A DNA stretch of 64,000 nt, from positions 2,636,308 through 2,700,307 of the forward strand of contig NW_006763291.1 of assembly GCF_000218685.1 (NCBI RefSeq), read 5' to 3'. Both the position numbers and the translations under genes were made by a program. This DNA comes from Serpula lacrymans var. lacrymans S7.9 (taxonomy: Eukaryota > Basidiomycota > Agaricomycetes > Boletales > Serpulaceae). Numbering within the stretch: the first letter of the stretch is position 1; each line of letters opens with the position of its first letter. The notes below the pieces were generated by a model, which worked only from the letters and a program-made list of their open reading frames with translations, did not search any database and was not told the DNA's origin. Below are positions 56,275 to 64,000 of this stretch, piece after piece.

Positions 56275-57634
56275 TATGAAGTACACCAAACTTGCAGTTT
56301 TGTGATTGGTGCATACGAGTTGTATCGGTTGGCTGTATGATGATGATGTGTATCAGTGTTTTTTCTATCATTGCATGTGTCTGTTCTAGTACATCCCCTT
56401 CTTCTTTTTGTCAGGCAATAAGAGCGAGCACTGGCTTAATCTATTATTTTGGTTGTTGAGATCTGAGACAAAGGTCCATCTAGGTCCCGATAATGCAAAC
56501 GAACCGAACCATCACATCAAGTTGTGAGATGGCAAGATTCAAGTACGTAAATGAGTAGTGTGCTGGCGCGTGTGGGATCGCGGACTTGGGAGTCAAGGTT
56601 AACGGCAGTGTAGCACTGCCTCTCTGACATGTAGAAGTTTGTGCATACTGCAGCGCATTGATGTTTTCGGTGGACTTTCCGATTTTGTTCAGCCGCAATA
56701 CCGCTATCTGACTTCTTGGAGTGGGTTTCGTCAGACGTGCGTTTGCTTGAAACGTCGCAAGTTGCCAGAATGGACCTGCAGTGGAGACATATTGTCTCAC
56801 AGATCATTAACGCGGACAATTGAGCTGGATACACACCGCCCAATCTGCCAGATGGACGCTCCTGTAAAGGTAATACTCTGTCTCACTCCTGCCATCTCCG
56901 CTGAGTCGATAGCGCTCAGCATTCCCTAGAGCCCTTCCCCACCGGTGTACGCAGTATCATGTCGAGGTCAATATGTATTGTGCCCCGCCATCACACGGCC
57001 CTTTTAGAGGCTATGCTCTCTTTTGTGGGCAATGTATGTCGCGAAGACAGAAAGACTACGGCACAGCTTCTCGCTTGACATCATCTGGTTCTAGGCAAAT
57101 AACTGGCAAATACATTTACTTATTGCACATAGCGCTGAGTTCAATCCAATGCACCGCTGATGACATCCATCCTCCTACTGCGGGCCGTCTCGGGCGATCT
57201 TCCTGTGCCTTGCTTCCCCTGAAGACTCGATTTTGTCAAGCAGTTGGCCACGGGCACCGACGGCGCCTGTACCAGTACAGTTTACTACAGAGTTTCTTCT
57301 TGTTCGTCACTTTTATCTTGACCGTGTCTATTATCAGATGCTATTCCCTTACAATTGGGTGAGCCATTGCATCGATACCTGCTTTTTGAACCGAGATGTC
57401 CGTCTAACAAGTTACCTCGCGTACTGCGTCTTCGACTATACAGCGCTCAGCCTCGCGATATTTTACTGCCGATGTGACTCCACTACGTTTACAAAGGTCA
57501 CTGCTCTGGCTGGTCTCCCTCTACGGTATATTAACCTCGACGCCATGCTGACGAACTTCATCTGAAATATCCAAGAAAACCCCAAGCTTCCTCCTCTACC
57601 TTCTTACCTGTTTAATTCCTTTTTTATATTTATA
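56275..57634. other. 1.35-kb stretch without a confident gene
   Basis: Frames at 56973-57362 and 57233-57565 overlap but lack domains and proper starts. The end, 57585-57634, is the pyrimidine-rich leader of the next gene. Confidence 0.45.
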
Positions 57635-58374
57635 ATGTTCCCAGCCAACAACCCATTCACTCAAGGCTCATGGCGTTCAGGCAACGCCCCTTCTTCTAAC
57701 GGCTCCTGGGACTCTAGCGTGCCGCCCCCATCGATATTCGGCGCACTCCCTTACCCCAACGCTCCTTCTCTCGATATCCCGATCCGCGACCTCATCACAT
57801 TCAGATTTTCCTCCTTCAACCCTACCATACTTAATTGTCAGGTCATGGGCCCTCGCAGCCAACCTGTATTCTATGTTATCACCGATTCGTCTTTGCCAGG
57901 ATATACCCAGCTGAAAGACGCCGCCGGCGCAAACGTCGCGTTAGTGGAATGGCAAAGTCACCCACTGGTTGAAGCGCGCGGCGCAGTCGCAAAACAACCT
58001 ATTCGCAACTGGCTGAGACTTTCTAGCGATCAGAGGTTAGTCGTCAGTGCCGATCATCGCGTTCTTGCGGGCTGACAAGCTTCTCGTCCAGACACCGACT
58101 TATGGGTGCACATGGTATTAACTATTATTGGGCTCCCAATGATCGCTTTATTTGTGTACGTTAACATCTCCGCAAGGAACAGGTCTCGAGTTGCTGACTT
58201 TGTCATTTCCTTCAGCTATATACCTCGGGTTCTTCCACTTCTCCTTTGGCCAGAATTTCCAAGTCTTACAATGATGTCATCCTGGAGATGACGCCGCAAG
58301 CTATACAGTTTAAGCTGTTGGAAATCTGTGTCGTGGCAACTATTTTGCTGCAGTGTGGCAGGAACATAGATTAA
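57635..58374 (+). CDS. DUF6593 family protein
   Basis: Three exons (57635-58035, 58092-58155, 58216-58374) encode 207 residues. After a Ser/Pro/Asn-rich start comes the family domain: ITFRFSSFNPTILNCQVMGPRSQPVFYVITD, GANVALVEWQSHPLVEARG, IRNWLRLSSDQR, then YYWAPNDRFIC and an Ile/Leu-rich end (LLEICVVATILLQCGRN). The domain is widespread and multi-copy in mushroom-forming fungi and has no known function. The fold is thought to resemble membrane-associated beta proteins of the scramblase/tubby type, which is only an inference. The two splice junctions restore conserved residues exactly. Confidence 0.87.
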
Positions 58375-59093
58375 ATGCTCCCTGAGCTACAGTAATATAT
58401 GGGGTAAAACGGTGTTTTTAGGGTAACCGGCCGCTGGCGGTTTTGTGTACTGGTACCACTACTGTATCGATATATTCCTTTTTAGATTTGTGACGTAGGA
58501 CTCTACATTATTTATAGTATTGCAACACAGCACCACATTATTTCACTTTGACCGTCTCATTGCAATCTGCCTAGGCTCTACACTGCTTTGCCATCCATAC
58601 CAATAGAAGTCTTACGATTGTTCAGTACGTTCATTGTGTCAGTCACTTGCGTATTAGATTTTTTCGGGGATACCGTATAAGGCAAGTGTAGTAAAGCAAC
58701 GATCTGATCTTGGGCATCTATTTCTTCATAATAGTTTTCTGGCAGTTCACTGCTATGTTATTGACAGGGCGATCGGAGAGCATTGGCATGGTGCCCTCTG
58801 GCATCGTCATCCATTCAAGGTCCAACTTGTCAGCTACACAAAAGGACAATGTTCGTGAACCACTTCATCTCAAAGTTGTAAAGATCACATCAAAAAATGG
58901 TTGGATCGTCGTCTTCTGTCGAAGAAGATTCATTGTTTCCCGTAACGTAGATTTTAAAATATGCTAAACTGCAGTACAGGCCTAAAATTAGACATCCAAG
59001 GTATCCGAGCTGTTGGGGTCCTGATACTGCGAGATACAGATAGCTATAAACAAGTGTAAAGAACAGCGCTAATAAATACTGCTTTTTTTATAG
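58375..59093. other. Convergent intergenic region
   Basis: It lies between two genes converging from both sides (DUF6593 gene plus, Nup96-type gene minus). No gene is seen; it should hold both 3' ends. Confidence 0.5.
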
Positions 59094-62000
59094 TTACGAG
59101 ACTTGAATAGACTTCAAGAATCGATCATACGCAGTCGTATGAAGGTGGCGTAATTTGGTAGTCTCGTCAGCCACTATTAGCCGGAAATGCGGTTGTGACT
59201 GTAATCACAATGTATGAATGGGACAGGAAATCGCAAGCAGAGCCAATAGACACATACCAAGGCTAGAGGTTTCACTAGATCAAGCATGGAGGTAAGACCA
59301 GATATCATTTCGGCAAGAGCCACTTTATGACGTGGATCCAATGGGCTACATAGAACGTCGGGTAAAATGCCAATAAGCTTGGGTATGCTGCGCGAAAGTT
59401 CGTCCAGCTCGAGCTCTTGAGATGCATCCGGGATGGCTGTATGATCACTCAAGTGTTCGTGTAGCTCAGGAAGACGAGTCATTGCATGTGCATAGTCAAC
59501 AAATGCCTAGAGCACGAGTAGTCAATAATCATTGCCAGGAGAAATATATGTTTGGTTACTACCTTGCCCCGTAGATGCCATCCATCGATGGATTTGTTGA
59601 CCATTTTGGCAAACAATGATTTGAGGAGATCGAAGTCTTGACGGATAATGGCTTCTGGTGCAAGCTCAGTGACAGCGAGATCATGCGCTGCCTGGAAAAG
59701 ACCGGCTGCGATATACAGTTCGTATGCTTCAAATATTTTTCTGTTATGAATTGCATACAGCGCCTGGAACAACACACGTCAGCACAGGTAACGTTTAGTA
59801 AATGTAAGTGGGCTACCTTTGCTTCGTTCACCCACGACAGGGGAATCTTTAAGCTACCGAGCACGCCCAGTGTCATCCACTCATCCAACTTCTCGGCTGA
59901 TCGCGAGAGTAGATCCTTGATCGCCTTTTCTCTCCTACACAGCAACCAGTTATTCAAGAGAAAACAGTTAAAAAACAAAATTACCAACCCAGTGGGTCCT
60001 TCGATATGCAGTAGGACGAATATTGCCTCCTGTAACATACCTAACTGCTCGAGCTGCTGTGCGTAACTACTCGCTAAGAGATCTGCACTGGGGCTATGCC
60101 CTTCTAGGCGTACTTCGTCGTCCTCATCGCCGCTCATCGAATCCCTGTGTACCCCACTTCGATCTGAGAAATCACGTACGCGCATACAGCGGGAAAGGAC
60201 AATATACATGTGCCAAGGTAGAGAGTAATCCATGGGTGACGGGCCGAAAGAGAGTGGTGCAAGCACCTGTGAGAGGGAGCACGATGGCTGTGCGTGCAAC
60301 CTGATCATCGAAAATAGAGCATCTGGGTGCGCTGAGGATGGGGATATAGGAGATGGGTGGCCGCGTGCGTGCTGTGATTGATTTTGTAGATACCAGGGAT
60401 ATGGGCTTGCCACCCGTGCGGGCGATTCCTTCAAAGAGCGTTCGTATGATTCGAATACTTTGGCTATAGGGGCATCCATCGGCTCGGAGAACCACAGGTG
60501 CAATCCAAATGCACGTTTCCAATCGAGTCCACTGATCGGATCAACGTCTATGCATCGCTCGAGACTGCTCCCTTTCGATCCTTCTACTACATCTAATATT
60601 CCTGCTAGCAGCGCATATATTCTCCGTACGTTCTCGTCGACGTGAACATCTATACGTTGCTCCCGCCATACTTGCAACTGTTCCCGCAAATCCTCTCTAA
60701 ACTCGAAGTCACCTGAGGCTTGTGAGATCAAGATCGCCAACTTGACATTACCACCATCCATGGCAACATCACAGGCTTTTTCTATCTGATTTCCCGTCAA
60801 ATGGGTATAAACGAGGGCTGCAGAATTTGCTGACGTCTGGCGCTTGATCTCGGCATCTACTGAAGGTGTTACGGCCTCTTCCAACCAGGCGGACAATGCC
60901 ACCTTGCGGCGAATGGAAGTTATGCGATTTCGGACGTCAGCAGTAAGCTCTGTCCCTACTCGAAGATCCAGTTGGTCAAATAGAGCGTGCCCAAGTCGGA
61001 AAAGGGAAGCTTCGTAGGAGTGATCGGTGGGTGGGTAAAGTGATGCGAGAGAAGCGAAGCACATGTCACTCGATGGGTCAGCGAATGGAATATCATACTC
61101 ATCCCGAGCAATGACTGTACTGCTAAGGTGGTATTGTAGCAGCCGCGATATCCGACTAGTAGACTCGTCTGCTGATCCATGGAATAATGGCACTGAAGTT
61201 TTAGAAATAGCCGATGTGTTGGCTGATATTTCTCTATAAGAGGGTCAACAAATACACCTCAAGAAGCTGCTATTCGACACTCACAGCTGGCTGTCAGGGC
61301 CACACAAATGACCCAGATGAACAAGTGCGCCTTTTGGACCCCAGCCTGAGCGGAAAGAGCGACCTAAGGTTAAACCAGCATCAGCCAGAGCATTCTCGTT
61401 GCCCACCACTGATGATGCCGAGCTCTCCACTCTAGAATATTTTCGTGTGGGACGAAAAGGGAGAGGATCTATATCGTGCGCAAAAGAAGCCCTCTATGTA
61501 ATCGCAACGGTCAGGAAGCAAGAAAAGTTGTAGTTGTACTGATGCATACTTCTCGAGGATCGATTCGCAGCCCGTCTCCTTCCGAATCCCGGCTGTGTTT
61601 GCGGCTTACTGATGGTGAGAGTTGAAATCGTAAGCGTGCAGGACGATTCATGGCCTTGAGTGCAGCTGCCTCCTCTGGCATGCGAAACAGCGAGGTCTGC
61701 ATGACATGCATCTTTTGAGCGTCCACACCTACATGTCTAGCCCATGGAATAACAGCAGAGCTTTCGTGGCGTGGAGCAGACGGGGAATCAGAATCTGATT
61801 CAGAGTCTGACCTTGATGAAGTGGGAGACCGAGTGCGACCGTTGACTTCATGAGCGTAGCGGTATTCGCCGTCCGAGTCTTCGACGAGCGCGTTTCTGTT
61901 TTGCTTGCTAGAGCTGCGTGAACGCGAAACGACAAGTTCTTCTTCGTGCATGTTGGATGAGCCCGAGACTGACGATCCGTCCTCTGTGTCTTCATCCTCA

Positions 62001-62185
62001 TCCTCATCTTCGTCCTCATCCTCGAGCATTTCGTCGTCTTCACTCTCCTCTGACTCCTCCGAATCACGAGCCCTTGCTTTGCTTTTCACCGCATACCTGG
62101 AAGAGGACTTGTTCGTGTTTCCAGCTGTGTAAAGGTTGTCTTCGTCGTCGCTGCTGTCGCTCACATTGGCACTGAAACGGGCCAT
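59094..62185 (-). CDS. Nucleoporin Nup96/Nup145C type
   Basis: Seven exons (62185-61550, 61493-61285, 61233-59989, 59934-59817, 59763-59563, 59506-59258, 59198-59094) encode 920 residues. The N-terminus is very acidic (a run of Glu/Asp near residues 50-70), then IPWARHVGVDAQKMHVMQTSLF, RFQLSP and GWGPKGALVHLGHLCGP, followed by the alpha-helical Nup96 domain (WLEEAVTPSVDAEIK, HLTGNQIEKACDVAMDGGNVKLAILISQASG, LDWKRAFGLHLWF, EGPTGREKAIKDLLSRS). This is a scaffold subunit of the Y-shaped Nup84/Nup107 complex of the nuclear pore. No FG repeats or Nup98 autoproteolytic domain precede it, so it appears to be encoded apart from Nup98. One donor (59988) is GTTGGT, chosen because it restores GREKAIKDLL. 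Confidence 0.92.
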
Positions 62186-63272
62186 TGTTCCAAAAGAGCA
62201 TGAAACCTGAAAAACCAGGTTTGCTGTTTAGGTCGACGCGTTAGAGCCAAACAAGCGCATACTCAATCCAGCAGCACATAAAAGCGCGTCAATGCTTTCT
62301 CAACAAAACTATCACAGCGCACGGATGCTCGTGTCCCTCTAGGCTTGTCACGGATAAGACTCCATGTCTTCATTCACGAGCATGCACAGTCCTCGAACTC
62401 TTTTCGTACTCTGTTGCACCAGGGCTTCAGTATTATGGTCCAGGCTATTCTACAGTCCACCGTAATAACTATTCTATCGGCATTGCATATCGTCCTTCGA
62501 TTATGGAATGAGTAGCCTAATATCAGGTTACTTTTCTCTGCTCACATCGGTCGGGAAGGGTAACAAACCCTTCACCCTGCACCTCCAACACTTCGTGGAG
62601 AATTTGAATAGCTTCAGGTTGTAGTCGGTCTTCATGGTTGTACCTCTTCTGTTATTGCGGACGTGACTGGTGCAGTCGCACTGTGGTTTCAGGATGGCGA
62701 AGTGGACACCGCATCGTGTGGGATGTACGAAGAACCAGTTGCGGTTGAACGGATCCGCTTGGAATTTGGCACATAGCTGCTTGTAAACCATGCTAGGTTT
62801 GCTTAATTTTTTTTGGATCTCATTCTCGCCGAGAATTAGTTGCATGAGTTTTGGGATTTACCTTGCTGTGGCTATTCAGGAATGCTTACCACTGTAATCT
62901 TTTAGTTTTCTCGCTAGTTTGTCCTTAATCATGGTCAATGTGTTTCGTCCTTCTGAAAATATTGACACGACTTTCACAATGTTCACTTGTTCATGCCCTG
63001 GTTGATGACTTGTTGTCATGTCTTTAGCAATGACTGAACATCGTTTTGTGCCCCATCCTGATGCTCCTAATATTCTGGCCAAAATGTTTATTATTATGGA
63101 TACTAATGGGTGACATGTTGATGCAAGTGGGGAAGCTTACTCTGGCTGATCTCGTGAATGTACAAGATGACTCGGGAGTAAAAGTGAGTCACAAGGAAGT
63201 CGTAACCATATAAATCTTATGATTTTGCTCACTAAATGTTATCATGCTTACAGGCGCACGTCTTAAATCAAG
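62186..63272. other. 1.1-kb intergenic stretch with two short minus frames
   Basis: A minus frame with ATG (62528-62845, 105 codons) has seven Cys, including CDC and CWRC, and a second lies at 62876-63082 ending next to a GTAAGC donor. Joined they could form a small gene, but no acceptor/phase pair is convincing and no family is recognised. The region otherwise holds the divergent promoters of the nucleoporin and dehydratase genes. Confidence 0.4.
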
Positions 63273-64000
63273 ATGTCCGAACAAAATACACAGCCCGAAC
63301 ATCTCTGGTTTGAAACACCTCTGGTCTACTCCAGCCATATCTCGCAAACGATTGGTCATTCAGTATACCTCAAGCTCGAGGTAAGTTTCCAGCGTCCATA
63401 ATACCTAACAATCATTCTAACCTACTGTAGAACCTGCAGCCTTCACAATCCTTCAAATACAGAGGTGTAACCCACTTTGCACAGCACGCAAAGGCACAAC
63501 ATGGACCTTCCGTGCATTTTGTAATAGCTTCAAGTGGAAACGCTGGAGTGGCCGCTGCAATGGCCGCTCGTGCTCTTGAAGTACGCTGTACTGTTTACCT
63601 TCCAGAAGGAGTAGGGCAGGAAACGCACAACCTCTTACGAAAACATGGCGCAGACATCATCATCGCAGGAGAACGCTATTCACAGGCTCTACAAAAACTG
63701 CGGGAAGACATGAAGAACGACCCTACCGCGTAAGTGTTAATGTTAATTCCAGAACCGTGACATACATATCTTCCACGTTGTTTCTGTTCTGCAGTGTGCT
63801 ACTCCCTACTTATGATGACCCGCTGGTTTGGGAGGGACATGGCTCTATGGTCTTGGAGATTAAAGCGCAGCTCTCTAAGAAACCAGACGCAATCTTCTGC
63901 AGTCTCGGTGGCGGAGGCCTTTTGGGCGGTATCATCCATGGATGCAAACAGGTCGACTGGGAGGACGGTAAGTTTATTCAGTATTATGGCTGAAACAGGG
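63273..64000 (+). CDS. L-serine/threonine dehydratase, PLP-dependent (5' part)
   Basis: Three complete exons are visible (63273-63380, 63431-63729, 63795-63967), and the gene runs off the window; a likely acceptor lies at 63997-63998. The enzyme deaminates L-serine (and threonine) to pyruvate (or 2-oxobutyrate) and ammonia in the cytosol. The fold-type II PLP lysine is Lys45 in SQSFKYRGV. The phosphate/substrate loop SSGNAG follows, and the PLP-phosphate-binding glycine loop GGGGLLGG lies in exon 3. LWFETPLVYS at the start is typical. It resembles serine dehydratase (Cha1/SDS) more than biosynthetic threonine deaminase because it is short at the N-terminus, without a transit peptide; the regulatory end cannot be checked here. 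Confidence 0.92.

Noticed and set aside
61960..62080. TCCTCATC-type simple repeat
   Set aside because: It is the coding sequence of the acidic run of the nucleoporin, read on the other strand, not an independent microsatellite.

Overview
The window is nuclear DNA of a filamentous basidiomycete, most probably an Agaricomycete. Nearly every gene is cut into short exons by 45-90 nt introns with fungal GTRNGT/YAG sites. Several proteins belong to families I know mainly from Agaricomycetes: a DUF6593 protein, a secreted macrofage-activating-glycoprotein-like protein, a WW-like multi-pass membrane protein and a short one-TM protein with a conserved tail. Long-terminal-repeat retroelement debris fills the first 6 kb. 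I built the gene models by hand from splice sites, reading frame and family conservation. Wherever coordinates are given, exon lengths sum to an intact reading frame. No transcript or database evidence was available.

Layout. 0-6 kb: nested LTR-element remains (a chromodomain integrase tail with LTR, a CCHC gag-like fragment with polypurine tract and LTR, two inverted copies of a 1.04-kb TG..CA repeat, and a 652-bp solo LTR with a perfect 5-bp target duplication). 6.5-8.4 kb: TFIIE alpha (-). 8.9-9.3 kb: a small orphan ORF. 9.3-13.1 kb: gene-poor. 13.1-14.6 kb: NmrA-like oxidoreductase (+). 14.6-17 kb: degenerate. 17-36.4 kb: a run of minus-strand genes bounded by two paralogous LRR proteins. 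Between them lie a GH53 galactanase, a WW-like membrane protein and a tandem duplication of a metacaspase/carboxylesterase pair in which one esterase has decayed. 38-43.5 kb: TENA-like protein, one-TM protein and cytochrome P450 (all -). 45.2-46.8 kb: secreted glycoprotein (+). 47.1-50.3 kb: Xi-class GST and GET5-like ubiquitin-like protein (-). 51.4-58.4 kb: G-patch/RRM protein, ubiquitin-conjugating E2 (UBC4/5 type) and DUF6593 protein (+). 59.1-62.2 kb: Nup96/Nup145C-type nucleoporin (-). 63.3 kb to the end: a PLP-dependent serine/threonine dehydratase cut by the window edge (+).

Functionally the window mixes housekeeping genes (general transcription, nuclear pore, ubiquitination, tail-anchored protein insertion, amino-acid catabolism) with accessory genes (P450, GST, plant-polymer hydrolase, secreted esterase, metacaspases, LRR proteins). 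The most unusual part is 17-36.4 kb. There two metacaspase genes keep identical lengths in seven consecutive-or-near internal exons while their C-terminal exons have diverged. The flanking LRR paralogs share intron positions and an F-box-like motif placed at the C-terminal side of the repeats. I recognised no CRISPR array, rRNA or tRNA.
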